Shown: positions 1 to 12,910, numbered from the stretch's first letter. The stretch: 64,000 nucleotides of DNA from Symsagittifera roscoffensis (GCF_963678635.1 NC_087064.1:40584530-40648529); one strand, 5' to 3'. Notes: generated by a model from the letters alone, not told the origin. Numbers and translations are program-made.

Positions 1-670
1 TACCCCGCATGTCTTCAAAAAAATTAAATATGCCATAAGACAAAATTCAACATAATCATTTAGCATAAAGACTTGATAACTCCGAAAAACCCCTAACCAT
101 CCAATAAGTAACAACAAGAACTAGGAAGTTAACACCCAAAACACCCAGACTTCCCTTCACCAAAAACTCTCCATTAACAACCCATTTGTCAAAATAAATT
201 CGCCCACTCTGGGATCCCACTTCCAAAAATTAAAAAATATTTCGACGAAACATATCCTTTTTTAAATGTTTCTTTCCAACTCAGTTTAACAAATTTAAAT
301 AATCATTTCAACTCTTCTACCAATTTTTTCAACACTTTTAAAACTTCATTTTATCTCATCATTGACTTTTTCGAAATTGCGATTCTCCTTTTTCTAGTTT
401 TTGGCAGCTTTTTTAAAAAAATTTTATTTTCCCAAAAAAATCTACCTCTCTCTCTTAAAATCATTGACCATCGATTCAGGTATGTAACTTAAACAATTTC
501 ACAAATAGTACCTCACCTTTCTTGTTTGCCTAATTTAAACAATTCTCTAATGCTTTAAGAAAGTAAAAATCACCTTCACATTCGCAACAATTTTTTAAAT
601 CATTTTTACAGAAGAATTTTTTAAAGAAAACAATTCTAAGTGAATCAAGGTATGCAACGATGTTTCAAAT
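1..670. other. AT-rich stretch without a recognised gene
   Basis: Low-complexity AT-rich DNA with many stops in all frames. It precedes the family C coding remnants and may be their 5' noncoding part, but no terminal repeat or other landmark was found in it. Confidence 0.4.
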
Positions 671-1800
671 TTGCTAATCCACACCCCATTTAGAAGGAAT
701 CCCCACTTTAAGAAGGACCCACTTTATCCCAAGATCCCGCGACAACACCGTAAACACCCACATCAAGCCAGACAAATCAACACCAAACATCAGCACGTAT
801 CTCATTTACACCAAATCCATACACGTTCGAAGAAAAACGACCACTTTTATCTAAACCTTTAATACCAGTCATTCGTCAAGCACCCCTAAGTGAACCACAT
901 TACGAGCCAACACTCCAACAAGCCAAAACCAGAATTTAACAACTACAATAGACAGACAAATTATTTACCTCCCACGAAATCGAAATCTCACTTCAATATA
1001 CCCTCATCCCCATCATCGACCACTCTAGATCTCTCACGTATTATAAAAGAAGAACTTTCACTAAAGAACTAGAAGAACTAAAAGAAGAACTAGAAGAACT
1101 TTCACTAACGAAAAACACTTACTTTGGCGCAATCCACTACGAGATTCATCTTGATATGAAAGTAGATAAAACAAAAAATAAAATTTTTCAAGAAAGATCA
1201 CTCTCCATTTATGTGAACTCGAAAGAAGACAAATATCTCAATCAGTCGCTTAAGCAGTATTTAAAAAACCCACGGAGGTTGCATATTATCAGACAACTGC
1301 TCCAATTTCATTGACTATGGAGAAAGCATTCTTTGGTGTTACACCTGCACTCAGAAAACTTCATCACTATATGTTTTTTAAGACAAAAATGATACCAGCG
1401 AATCCCTATATTTTATGAAAAAAGTGCACTTTGTAGAAACACTACCAGGACGCACATATTTTTGGAAAACTGCTGTCCCGTGTGGATCTGAAAAGAGGGA
1501 TAACGTAGTACAGCTTTAATGTCACCCTTAAAAACTTTTCACCCGAGAGTATACGCGCGCGCAATTGCTCATAAACCAAACATAAGCCTAAAAACAATAG
1601 ACATTTACTCGAGAATCGACATAAATCATCACATTCGAACACAACAATTTACAGTACAAAAACAATCAATCGAACAAAATGTACGAAAACTAGCTGAAAC
1701 AGCACGCTTCTTCGATATCTATAGACACGACCGTAGCGGTTACTATAAGATATGAAAGACCACGTTTATCTTAACGGTGAAGAATACCGTCCACAGGATA
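671..1800 (+). pseudogene. Family C, frame C-a (divergent copy, broken)
   Basis: Broken plus-strand coding remnant of an unrecognised protein. Several short blocks match the younger C copies in the same order. FGAIHYEIHLDMK (about 1127-1170) matches FGTIHYDTHLDMK near 44030. LPGRTYFWKTAVPC (about 1440-1490) matches LPERTFFWNRTVPC near 51150. RKLAETARFFDIY (about 1685-1725) matches a similar block near 39230. Frameshifts and stops separate these blocks, and the open segments begin at non-ATG codons. Conservation of protein blocks despite divergent DNA shows that this was coding. No domain family was recognised. Confidence 0.55.
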
Positions 1801-4800
1801 TTTCACCAAATATTATCTAGTTTTGTGAATCTAGTTTTTCTAGGATGACTCTACCATATCTTAGAAGGACTGAATATGTTATACGCAAAGTTTAGTTTTA
1901 CTGAATTTCTCTTTCCCTTATTAAGACAAGGGAAAGAGAAACCAGACACAATAAATTTTTGAAGACACAAATTTCGAGTTCTATAACACAAGTGCAATAC
2001 ATGCTCAAGTCAATAGACAAGCAAGCCTTGTACGCTTTTTGTTCGCAAGTCCTTCTTGACGCTCAGTTTAGCGAATATAACAAAAAATTAGCTACCCAAC
2101 CAAAAACATATGACAGTCCACGAGACAATACAAACTCAACACCTACAGCAGCACCTCATCTACACAGTCTATATAAAAATCGCCTTTAATCTTTAGTCCC
2201 AAAATTCATAGGAACACACTAGTACCCACTGATCATACATCTCAAGGTACTATTTTCCAATGAAGTCCAATATCTCACATAACACTATATCAACCAGTTT
2301 TTGAAGACACAAATGAACAATTTGCAGAATAACCAGACACAATAAATTTTCGTTCCCCAGACGGTCATCTATTTAGCCGATAGATCGGATCCCTCAAGCT
2401 TTCCCTTTCCCATTCATCGAATCTCCAACGCCGTTTCTCCCGCATTTCACTCTCAAAGCTCATCTCTTCTATCCTACCCAGGTTCACTTCAAACTCACCA
2501 TGAATGGATTCGGACGACTCAAACCAAAGAGTTTTTAACACCATTTCTAATTTTGATAACTCTGATATAGAAACCCCGACAAATTCCTAGGCTCCGAACC
2601 CAGCCCTACAAAGTTTCTCAACCAATTTTCCAATCCATAGTTTTCCCGCCTCCTATTGAAATCTCTTCCTCTCCCTTTTCATATAGTGACGCTCCCTTAT
2701 CTTTTCACCTTTGTCAAGTAACGAACCCGACTTACCCAGCCCCATCACAGAAAATCAATTTGAGCATGAACTAGATAACTTCAAAACCCAGCACTAACAC
2801 CTTCATAATACAAATAACGCATTGACTTTAAAGATATGAAAGACCACGTTTATCTTAACGGTGAAAAATACCGTCCACAGGATATTTCACCAAATATTAT
2901 CTAGTTTTGTAAATACTAAAAACAAACCCATAGTTTTTCGAGGATGACGCTACTATATCTTAGAAGTTTTGACTATGTTATACGCAAAGTTTAATTTTAC
3001 TGATTTTCTCTTTCCCCTATTAACACAAGGGAAAGAGAAACCAGACACAATAAATTTTTGAAGACACAAATTTCGAATTCTATAACACAACTGCAATACA
3101 TGCTCAAGTCAAAAGACAAGCAAGCCTTGTACGCATTTTGTTCGCAGGATTTTTTGGAATATTTATTACCTCAATTAATAAAGTCCTTCTTGACGCTCAG
3201 ATTAGCGAATATAACAAAAAATTAGTTACGCAACCAAAAACATACGACAGTCCACGAGACAATACAAACTCAACACCTACAGCAGCACCCCATATACACA
3301 GTCTATATAAAAATCGCCTTTAATCTTTAGTCCCAAAATTCATAGGAACACACTAGTACCCACTGATCATACATCTCAAGGTACTATTTTCCAATGAAGT
3401 CCAATATCTCACATAACACTCTATCAACCAGTTTTTGAAGACACAAATGAAGAATTTGCAGAATAACCAGACACAATAAATTTTCGTTCCCCAGACGGTC
3501 ATCTATTTAGCCGATAGATCGGATCCCTCAAGCTTTCCCTTTCCCATTTATCGAATCTCCAACGCCGTTTCTCCCGCATTTCACTCTCAAAGCTCATCTC
3601 TTCTATCCTACCCAGGTTCACTTCAAACTCACCATGAATGGATTCGGACGACTCAAACCAAAGAGTTTTTAACACCATTTCTAATTTTGATAACTTTGAT
3701 ATAGAAACCCCGACAATTTCCTAGACTCCGAACCCAGCCCTACAAAGTTTCTCAACCACTTTTCCAATCCATAGTTTTCCCGCCTCCTAATGAAATCTCT
3801 TCCTCTCCCTTTTCATATAGTGACGCTCCCTTATCTTTTCACCTTTGTCAAGTAACGAACCCGACTCACAGAAAATCAATTTGAGCATGAACTAGATAAC
3901 TTCAAAGCCCAGCAACAACACCTTCATAATACAAATAACGCATTGTCTTTAAAGATATGAAAGACCACGTTTATCTTAACGGTGAAAAACACCGTCCACA
4001 GGATTTCTCACCAAATATTATCTAGTTTTGTAAATACTAAAAACAAACCCATGGTTTTTCGAGGATGACTCTACTATATCTTAGAAGTTTTGACTATGTT
4101 ATACGCAAAGTTTAACTTTACTGAATTTCTCTTTCCCCTATTAACACAAGGGAAAGAGAAACCAGACACAATAAATTTTTGAAGACACAAATTTCGAATT
4201 CTATAACACAACTGCAATACATGCTCAAGTCAATAGACAAGCAAGCCTTGTAAGCATTTTGTTCGCAGGATGTTTTGGAATATTTATCACCTCAATTAAT
4301 AAAGTCCTTCTTGACGCTCAGATTAGCGAATATAACAAAAAATTAGTTACCCAACCAAAAACATACGACAGTCCACGAGACAATACAAACTCAACACCTA
4401 CAGCAGCACCCCATATACACAGTCTATATAAAAATCGCCTTTAATCTTTAGTCCCAAAATTCATAGGAACACACTAGTAACCACTGATCATACATCTCAA
4501 GGTAGTATTTTCCAATGAAGTCCAATATCTCACATAACACTCTATCAACCAATTTCTGAAGACACAAATGAACAATTTGCAGAAAAACCAGACACAATAA
4601 ATTTTCCTTCCCCAGACGGTCATCTATTTAGCCGATAGATTGGATCCCCAAGCTTTCCCTTTCCCATTCATCGAATCTCCAACGCCGTTCCTCCCGTATT
4701 TCTCTCTCAAATCTCACCTCTTCTATCCTACCCAGTTTCACTTCAAACTCAACCTGCATGGATTCAGACGACTCAAACCAAAGAGTTTTAAACACCATTT

Positions 4801-5090
4801 CTAATTTTAATAACTCTGATGTAGAAACCCCGACAAATTCCTAGACTCCGAACCCAGCCCTATAAAGTTTCTCAACCACTTTTCCAATCCGTAGTTTTCC
4901 CGCCTCCTAATGAAATCTCTTCCTCCCCTTCTTCACATAGTGACGCTCCCTTATATTTTCACCTTTGTCAAGTAACGAACCCGACTCAACCAGCCCTATC
5001 ACAGAAAATCAACTTGAGCATGAACTAGATAACTTCAAAACCCAACAACAACACCTTCATAATACAAATAACGCATTGACATTTCACCAG
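1748..5090 (+). repeat. Tandem triplication of about 1.1 kb inside family C
   Basis: A unit of roughly 1.1 kb occurs three times head to tail. The landmark AAAGACCACGTTTATCTTAA recurs near 1753, 2837 and 3958, and a second landmark (GAAGACACAAATTTCGA) near 1960, 3059 and 4181, giving spacings of about 1085-1120 bp. Each unit carries the end of frame C-a and most of frame C-b, with near-identical 61-76-codon open segments at 1959-2189, 3138-3323 and 4259-4444. The units are far more alike than C copies elsewhere, so the triplication is recent relative to the element. Confidence 0.8.
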
Positions 5091-5180
5091 CTAACATACT
5101 CAGACTCAACATTCGAATCCTCAACCCCTTCTTTTCATATTGCATCCACAAGAAAAAAGAGATTAACGAAAGCAATCTAA
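4965..5180 (+). pseudogene. Family C, frame C-b C-terminal remnant
   Basis: An open segment of 71 codons (non-ATG start) aligns with the C-terminal half of the 123-residue C-b frame seen intact at 40025, 48030 and 52234. Shared features are a short SP-I/MT stretch, NQLE/HQLE followed by an acidic patch, a Q-rich stretch, and NNALTFHQL against NNPLTIHQL. Order relative to the C-c remnant downstream is the same as in the younger copies. Function unknown. Confidence 0.5.
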
Positions 5181-5409
5181 CACTACACCTCAATTCCTTA
5201 ATAGTCGCCCACGTTTATCCTAATTATACTCCCATCACCCTAAACACACGAATACCCCACAGTTTTTAATTTGCAACATACCATTCCCCCCCCCCCCAAT
5301 ATACATACTATAGTACCGACAATGAAAACCAACTGAACATATTTGTTGATAAAAATGCGCTAGTTCCCACTCTGGCCATCATTGGCCACATACATTCCAC
5401 CTAGATTGC

Positions 5410-6244
5410 GTTTATAAGAAATTTGATAACAAAATCGCTCGCGCACTAACAAACACAAAAGCTTACGAGCCATTTTTCAATAACTTTTACCATTTCGCAC
5501 TAACATTTCCTTTACTTACACCAAAGGAAAGAGACATTCATTGCTCAAACGAATTCAAGCTAAAGATTTAACTAACTCACATGTACACCTTTTATTAACG
5601 CATACAAAAACATTATGTAACCAATTCACCAGCCCGTAACCCACTTCATCGCTTAATTTTTTTACCTGAGAGCACCCATCATATCCATAATTCTTAAATT
5701 TCACTTATTGCAAAAACCCACTAACTTGCACGGCACCCTCCGTAACTATGATCCCGTCCGATTTATATATTGCCCACTGACCAACACTTTTCCAACTGAC
5801 GACGCCCGTCCAATCATAATTCCCCACGAACATATAATGCCCATTAAAATAACCCTGCGCGAACCCATTCACGCTAAGATATTTAATCACAAACTTTATA
5901 ACCTAATCCAAAACACAAATCATGAGTTTTCAACACTAACCGAAGATGTAAAAATTATGAGAGCGCTTGAACTTCTTTGGCATCTGCTATGCACAAAAAA
6001 CGTAATCCGCATGCTTTTAATAAATTCTGACACTATCAAAACTAACTTCCTCATGAATTTTTTCCCCAGAAACGGAACCCTCGTATGTATGAATTTTGTT
6101 ATTATCACTAACAAAAAAAACGAAACACACAACACTATTACACGTGTTTTTCACATTTTTTTTTTCGATTTCAACAGTCATTCATCCAAAAGATTAAAAT
6201 CCAAGCAAAAAATCACAAACTCTTTATCAAATCACAATTTTTAA
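5410..6244 (+). pseudogene. Family C, frame C-c, with a 178-codon open segment
   Basis: The first part (about 5410-5565) reads KAYEPFFNNFYHFALTF and RDIHCSNEFKLK, matching the C-c block near 44160-44260. After a break, an open segment (5708-6244, TTG start, 178 codons) continues the same protein: it aligns with 53509-53990 through YDPV, the Pro/Ile-rich middle, FNHKLYNLI and the ELLWHLL/DLFWLLL block. The C-terminus is Lys/Ser/Asn rich. This is the least broken example of this frame in the window. No known domain was recognised and no ATG fits the start. Confidence 0.55.
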
Positions 6245-6705
6245 AAATATTAATTTAACAATAAAACTGAATTTTGCAAGTGTAATAAATTTAATAGCAA
6301 ATGAATGCAATAACTTAAAAATTCCGTATTAAAAATCAGAAATTCGAAGTAGTAATTTAATGTTACAAATAAATTAAAGATAGCTACCTTTTTAATGTGT
6401 GCTTCTTTTATAAAATAAAAAAAATTTTCATTTAATTAACCACAATTTGTGTCCTCTATTCGCCAAATTCGAGTAATTCGGCCACAATGATTTGTTGAAT
6501 AAATGAATTTCAAGTTTCCACTCTAACTGATAAGAACTCCAACTTATTTCTATGCGTTTTCAACCTCACCTTAACCCGGTTAGAATAGTTATCCTTGAGC
6601 TTAAACTAACCAACGCAGCTTACCAACATCACAAAACCACCGCATTTGTTAGAAAGTTCCATGGTACTTCATGACCAAACTAAACCCAGATAAAAACTGA
6701 ATATA
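6245..6705 (+). other. Family C 3' noncoding end
   Basis: AT-rich noncoding DNA after the C-c stop. Its last part (about 6530-6705) resembles 54260-54435 after the rightmost C copy. Shared blocks include GACGCAGCTTAC/AACGCAGCTTAC, ACCACCAAACCA/ATCACAAAACCA and CATGGTAC, in the same order. This marks a conserved 3' end for the element. No terminal repeat was identified. Confidence 0.45.
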
Positions 6706-6730
6706 TTTCTTTTGAAACGCACTTTCAAGT

Positions 6731-6736
6731 TTTATT
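6731..6736 (-). promoter_or_regulatory. Possible polyadenylation signal (AATAAA), minus strand
   Basis: AATAAA on the minus strand lies downstream of the LRP2BP exons and at the left edge of a less AT-rich stretch (about 6880-7420). It could end the host transcript, but no terminal exon was identified upstream, and AATAAA is common in AT-rich DNA. Confidence 0.25.
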
Positions 6737-7673
6737 GAAAATACTATAAACACCAAAATGTCAAAAAAACCCAAAAGACAAAAATCTGTTTTTGATATAA
6801 GGATACAACCAAAAACTAAGAAGATAATAACGTCTGATAAAATTTAACAAAAGTTGATCACAAAAAGAGACTCTGCTGAAGGAGACTGAACTACTTATCC
6901 CCTTCTGGCCTAACCCACCAGAACGACGTCGCTCGAAGTACAGGCATCCATCAAGTGCTACGACCCCGATCTTCAATTTTTGATAAGAGTGGGTCCAGGG
7001 TGAGCAACTCTTCAAAATAACCGAAACTAAAATAAAAACGCTTTGCTAAAATAACTAATAAATATCAAACTAAAACTGATCTCACTAAAAAGATCTAGTC
7101 ATAAATATGCAATGTAAAAGAATTCTCAGGGCAAAAAGAACGAGCAGCAAAGTGAGATGAAAATTCGATGACATTCCGACTCTGGAGTGGTAAATCTATT
7201 GGTTTGTTGCCGTAGACACAACCCTCACAGGATTTAAATTTGGACCCAATATCACAGCAAAGGTACCCGTTGCAGAAGAACAATGGCCAACTCGATGTGG
7301 ACTTTTCGTACAGATCCTAGTCACTTGGCGCTCCACACAGAGAACTCAAACTCCATCTTGCCCGTAGTCTCGCTCTAGCTTAGCAAAATCAAAACATCAT
7401 TGCATCAATCTGAAATCTTGACACGGTCACTCGAGAAGATCTAGGATAAAACGAGACCCACTTCTTAATTACGAACAACTGCCCTTCTTCTCTCTATGAA
7501 GAGAACTATACCTCTCCTTCCTTCACGCAGTCACTCCTTCAAAAGAAAACTACTCCGAATATTCAAGATGTCTCTCCATCCATCCTACGATAAATAATTT
7601 GAAAACTAAAACTCTCTAAACCCCGGATTGGTGGAACCATTTTAAAACTAGTGTTTCTAACTAATTATATTAT
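6737..7673. other. Less AT-rich stretch; no exon recognised
   Basis: Minus-strand open segments of 62 and 84 codons lie at 7095-7283 and 6761-7015 (non-ATG starts). The first is Cys rich. Neither matches the expected continuation of LRP2BP after exon 4. This could be 3' UTR or undetected exons of the host gene. Confidence 0.3.
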
Positions 7674-7970
7674 TGATAAAACTATCTTTCACTAACCAAT
7701 CATGACCCATAACTAACGCTGACAATAATCCGACTCGTAGTTTAAGCACCGGAGCAATTTGAATATAATTTAGACTACAGTTGTTCTCCTTTGGAAGAAG
7801 TTCTAGATAGCTAGCTCGCAAGTACCAGTATACACTAGATCTATTGAGACTAGGAGATATAGGAGTACGATTAGACTAAGAAGTTGCACAAATTTATCCG
7901 GCCAAAAATTAGATCGCGTGACGAACAGCACCTTATCTGAAATTAATCTTTGAGTGAGCCACCTCGGACA
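7674..7970 (+). mobile_element. Solo or truncated family G LTR
   Basis: Similar to the LTR at 20879-21199 in the same orientation. It starts TGATAAAACT, then a CCAATCATGACCCAT block, then TACACTAGATCTATT, GAGACTAGGAGATATA and ACTAAGAAGTTGCA, and ends after CTTATCTGAAATTA. Homology stops near 7970, with no primer-binding site or internal sequence following. It lies about 250 bp downstream of LRP2BP exon 4, in antisense orientation. Confidence 0.65.
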
Positions 7971-8224
7971 TAATCTTACATTTAATATTAGGTTATTTTA
8001 TAAGTTTTCTTGGTGAAAAACTTTAAAGCTACCCAAAAAGTCATAAGTAAATGACCAGTTAAGCCAATCTAGATCATAAATCATTGTGAGCAAAGGTTAG
8101 TCATATAGATATAGTAAGATAGCAAAACGGAGTTTCTGCGCCCTAGGATTGAAACTGTCATGGAATAATTTTAAACCATCGAAACCTTCCAATACAAGAA
8201 TTTTTTGACTATGAATTAACTGAC

Positions 8225-8276
8225 CTTGTGATTCTAAGCTCCCATTTCCACAAGCCTCGTTGTGCCAGAAAAATGC
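8225..8276 (-). CDS. LRP2BP: LRP2BP-like protein, coding exon 4
   Basis: A 52-nt exon with acceptor TTTTTCAG and donor GTCAGT. It reads AFFWHNEACGNGSLESQ and then one base of the next codon (phase 1). This Sel1-type helix block is highly characteristic of LRP2-binding proteins. Intron 3 (8277-8353) is only 77 bp. Exons further downstream, expected to add roughly 130 residues by comparison with vertebrate LRP2BP, were not found. Confidence 0.85.
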
Positions 8277-8353
8277 CTGAAAAATGCAGCTTCCTTGAGA
8301 ACCAAAAAAGTACTAGTGCGAAAGTAAATTTCAGCTGTTTCTGTGAGTGCGAC

Positions 8354-8496
8354 CTTTTTGTAGTCGATGAACTCGCTCTGACAGTAGAATAACCCAAGTG
8401 TGGTCTGAGCTCTGATGGAGGCACTCGGGTTCCCATCGTCTGCCGCAATTAGCAGCCACATCTCCGCATCTTCATACGACTGAGGGGTGCCAGCAC
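8354..8496 (-). CDS. LRP2BP: LRP2BP-like protein, coding exon 3
   Basis: A 143-nt exon with acceptor TTAATGCAG and donor GTCGCA (GT, but otherwise weak). The frame completes the Gly codon split with exon 2, then reads AGTPQSYEDAEMWLLIAADD, GNPSASIRAQTTLGLFY and ends DYKK in phase 0. The WLLIAADDGNP...LGLFY pattern is a Sel1-like repeat in the position expected in LRP2BP. It is separated from exon 2 by about 10.6 kb of intron filled with a retrotransposon. Confidence 0.85.
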
Positions 8497-8858
8497 CTGC
8501 ATTAACATGATGTTAATTGTGGAACAAAAACAACAAAAATTAGTTTTGTCTCTAAAGTCAATTCCCTATTAGGTTTTTAGCAAGAAACTTTTGCTTTTCT
8601 AAAAATCTGAGTTGAGCAAAACTGCCCAGACTTTTTTCCTAGTAAAACATATTGAGGAGGGTTAACGGATTGATAATAGAAACATCTTCTGCATTGCTTC
8701 GCAAGCGCCATCATTTCATTTGATAGCATGCACATTCGTTTGAGTACATGCAATGTAGATTTATACTTGCCCATACTCGGGCAACCGAAACAATGTTTTC
8801 AACCATAACACTGCCAAAAAAATTCCATAAGCAAACAGTCAAAGTTGCTCATTACTCA
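8497..8858 (-). other. LRP2BP intron 2, 3' part
   Basis: Unique intron sequence between exon 3 and the LTR of G1. Nothing else was recognised; open frames here are spurious. Confidence 0.6.
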
Positions 8859-9187
8859 TGAGTTTAGGTTCGGGGCGCCCTTTTCATAGAGTAACTTCGG
8901 ATAAGGGTGAACCGTCTGCTCGTTACGCTCTCTTTTTTTCGGCCGAATAGGTTCGTATACCTCCTCAGTCTGCTAAAATTACTAGTCTTACTCTTGTATC
9001 TTTTATTTCTCAATCTCAATAGATCTAGAGATATACGGGTTTATCGCGAGATTAGAGGAGATAAGAAAGCAATTGGTTTCAATGTTTGAAATTGTTTCTC
9101 TGACTGAAACTAAGAAAAGTTTCAGCTTTACAATTCATCGTAACGTTCAGTCATGGATCATGATTGGTTAGTTATTAATATTTCAAT
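8859..9187 (-). repeat. 3' LTR of G1
   Basis: Homologous along its length to 18683-19020 in the same orientation. It includes the hairpin CTGAAACT...AGTTTCAG near 9100-9125 and the block ending in CATGATTGGTTA. On the minus strand the end reads ...AAACTCA and then runs into unrelated intron DNA. The outer start has decayed from TG to TT. Confidence 0.7.
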
Positions 9188-11500
9188 ATCAAAGGTTTGA
9201 AACATGACTTTGAAAAAATGAAAGAAAAATTGTTGAGGGTTGTGGAGACAGGTTTGAATGTGAGCATTCGGAAAATGATTATCTTGAAGTTTCTTAGTTT
9301 AGTTTTGGCAAGGTCGAATTTGTTTATTGAATTTTGTCAGGGGGGTTGGAAATTGACAAATTGAAAAAAGTCTGAAGGTTTCGAAAACAAAATGCTAATT
9401 TTGTTTTTGTTTATTGGGTAAACGGTGGGTTTTTGTGAGATTTTAGTGGTTTGACTAACTCATTTATAATTTTTTGTTTTTGACTTATTTGGATATTTTC
9501 TTGGTAAAAGAGAGGTAACGTTTTATCTGATCTTATTGATATTGTTCAGGGTTGTCAAAAGGGGTTGCAATTTTAAGGTGATGATTGTTTGAAATGTCAA
9601 ATGTCATGGTCGTGCTTATTTTTGACCCGGAGTTCTTAAAATTCCAGTGACAGTTCTTATTCAAATTAACAACGTGATTTTTAATTAAACGGTGCTGGCA
9701 AATGAAAGATTGTGAAATTGAGAAACGCTCTGATTGGTCAATTTTATTTTGCTCTATTTCTCAGAACTAGACTTGAAAATTAAAATGTATACAAATTGTA
9801 AAAAAAAAAGAATTGAAAATGAATACTTTTATTTTGTCATCAGATGAGTGATGAGATTTTTGATGTTAGTTAATCAAGTCACAGATAGGTTTTTTATTCC
9901 TTCTTTTGTCTGAGTGGATTGTGCAATTCTTTTTTTAGATTTTTCTATCGTGAATAATTGTTTGATGGTTTTTTCTAGGTTGATTTTGGAGTCTAGAAGT
10001 TTGTCGTTGAGATGATTTTTCTTATATTTCGGGTATTTATTTCGTTGTAACTAACAATTTTTTTCTGTAGTTGACTTAGGTCTAGCTTGTTGTAGTTTTG
10101 TGTTTTTTGTAGTTTTTCTTTTGCTTCTTGTTGTGTGGTTGAGTTTTTTTGATAGTTTGTATGATTTGTAACCGATGGAGATTCAACAATGTGAATTCCA
10201 GTAAAGGATTATAGTTGAGTTTGTTCTCGGAGAGCGTGTTGCTATGGGTGATATGGTAAAAGAATATTTCCCTGTAGTTTTAACTTTTTTTATTTTGATC
10301 TAGAGTTTTGTATGTGACATCGGTTGATTTTTATGATCTGGTAGGGTCGTTTTCATAATGTTTTTTTTTCTTCTAAAAGTCATTCAGTATATGCACCGGA
10401 AGCTAATTTTAAAAATTAAATGGTGAAAACGGTCATCATCGTGTGTATGTGGTGGTAAATTGTAACAAAATGAATCTTTTGATGGTTTTACAAAATCCTT
10501 ATATTTCTTTCATAGCAGTTACTGTTAACGATATTGGTTTGTGTTTCATTAGTTTGTGGATTTCGTGGATTGTGTTCTATATTTTATTGATGGCATTAGG
10601 TTTTAATTTAATTATTTATAAACTCAAGGCCATTGTTTGCGACAAAATTTTCGGGTAGTCCGATTTTTGATATCAGGTGTTCGTGAAGTGCTGTATATGC
10701 AAAGTATGCATAAATGTTGCAGTTGGTTTAAATTTTCATAATTAGTAGGAGCGTCTACAATTACCCTGATATATAAACTTGGGCTTTTTGGGTCACATGA
10801 TGATCGGTGATTGAAATATAAACTTTGTCTTTCGAAACCTTGTTTTTCTACTCTTTGTCTCTGATGTGGAAAAACTTCGTTTAAGAGACAGTCGTTACAA
10901 AGTATTTTGATCCATATTTTTCATTTGAGAAATGAAAATTTTGTATAAAACTTTTATACCTTTTTTCTTAACCTATATGTCTTTTTGTATTTGTCGAGCA
11001 TGTTCGTACAATTTAATAAAATTAAATTTAAAGGTGAACAGGGTGCTAATTTTTGGTATTAAAAAATTCTGAATTTCTTTTTTTTGCGCTTTTATAGATG
11101 TGTTATTAAATTTTCGAAAAAACCTTCTCTTGGCGAATAACGGGGTGTAAGTGTTGGTATCTTTGTAAGCAAGTCAGTTGTTAATTTAGCTGTAATTTGT
11201 AAAAAAAAATTTTGTATTTTCAAATGTGTTGAAAAAAATTGTCAATGGAGTCCGTTATGTCAAAAAATTGAAGATTGTTTATCTTCATTTGTATTTAAAA
11301 AACTTGAAACAATGAATCTATCAGTTAAGTCTTGTTTTATTGTAAAAGTGGAAAAATTTTTCTCTCCGTAAAATTTGTTTATGTTGTTTCATTTCGGGTC
11401 GTTTTTCATCCATGAAGAATATGGGATAGCTTTGAATGTTTTTATCTAATAAGTCTACTTCATAAAGTTTGATTTTACATTCTAAAATTGGTATAGTTAT
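9188..11500 (-). pseudogene. G1 pol, presumed integrase half and 3' noncoding (unreadable)
   Basis: Between the RNase H/tether region and the 3' LTR, where Ty3/gypsy elements encode integrase. No HHCC zinc finger or D,D,E motif could be read. The short plus-strand frames here, such as 10443-10658, are antisense artefacts. The assignment rests on position only, and no polypurine tract was obvious before the LTR. Confidence 0.35.
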
Positions 11501-12910
11501 TCAAAATTGCAAACTTTTTTTAAATGAGTCAATTTATACTGCATATTTGCATTTTAATCAGGGCGAGTTTCAATCTCTTGCAAGAAAAACTCTATGTTTT
11601 GTGGAAATTTAACAGTAGTTTTCGTGCCACTAGTTCTGGTGGTGTATTTCAGTATATAGTAGGACAAGGTGTTTTGTGCTATCAAGGTTCTGTTGAGTAT
11701 GACAAAATTCGTCACGATTAAGTGAAATCTCTATATTTTATGATTTAAACTTGAGTTTTGATGAAAAAGATCTTTTATTTGTTTATGGTCAAGGAATAAG
11801 AGTTTTAGATGCTTGGAACCAAGGATTAAATTTTCATACTTTATCATGGAATAAAAACTAGCTGTAACTACCACAATAGTTTGAGAGTCTTAATTCTGCT
11901 TGAGTGAATAATTTTGAAAATGCGGAAATGAGATTAATTTTAATTGTTCCTTGATGAGATTGTAAAAGATCTGCGCATTTTCCATAATTGGATGCATCAT
12001 AGATGAAGCGGCTGGTTAGAATTGGGAAAAGTGTGTGAAGTTTGCTCACTTCCGTTTTTTAAATTACATCAATTTTTTTTTGATTTTTAATTGTCCATTT
12101 CAAAATTATTCTGTTAACGTAAATTGTTATGAAAAGATCTGGTTGAGTTTTAAATAAATATCTACTGAAAAAGTTTGACATTCCAAGAACGTTTTGGATT
12201 TTAACATTCCATGATTGCTAAAGTAGGGTTGGTTCATATTTTTAAGAGTCTGATTATTGTTCCGTCGTTTACAGTAATACAATAATGATATATATAATGA
12301 TATTCCATAGAATAATCGGTTGACTTCATATTGTTAATTACCGATAACTAGTAGTGTCAAGCGTCGTGACTGCTCGTCTAGAAGCATTTGGTTATATGCA
12401 CTCTTCTTTTTAGCTTTAGTGTATTTTGTGTCATTGATATTTGTCAGTAATACTTGGAATATTTCTCTCGGCCAATTGCCTTTTGATTCTTCCGTAAGTG
12501 AGGCTATATATCTTGCATCGAGTACAGTTTTCAGAAGTTCTATTTTTGCAAAAACGATCAGCGGTTTTATATATGTGTAGTTTTTTGTTTGTTGTTTTCT
12601 GATTATCTCGTTTTTTTAAAGTATTTCTAGAAGACTTTTCAATTATCGTGTAATTATGTAATTATTTTACTCGCGCGTGGTTTCTTAAAAATAACATCTA
12701 GTTTTAGTGGAAGATGTATTTAAGAATAAATGTTTCCAAAATCAAATTTTGATGTGGCAAATATGTTGAGGTCTTTGAACAATTAATTCGCTAATTGCTC
12801 AAATTCATCTTGGTTTATTTGTGAAAGTTGAAAGATTAAGGTAGAAAGTTTTGTTCTTCTGGTGTGTATTTTGATGTTTGAAAAGTAAGTTTAATGTGTT
12901 GCAATTTCAT
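11500..12910 (-). pseudogene. G1 pol: reverse transcriptase and RNase H remnant
   Basis: On the minus strand an RT-linker block lies near 12775-12900. The RT fingers/palm block reads TVLDARYIASL, AYNQMLLDEQSRR and NRLFYG (12304-12540). RNase H follows with IYDASNYGKCADLLQSHQG and AELRLS (11858-12049), then NTPPEL (about 11620-11655) after the tether region. This order is that of Ty3/gypsy pol. Only about 255 bp separate NRLFYG from RNase H, where more than 600 would be expected, so the YxDD segment and thumb appear deleted. Stops and frameshifts are frequent. Confidence 0.75.

Noticed and set aside
6761-7283. C-terminal exons of LRP2BP
   Set aside because: The position and the AATAAA are suggestive, but neither open segment matches the expected Sel1-repeat continuation and no suitable acceptor in the right phase was found.
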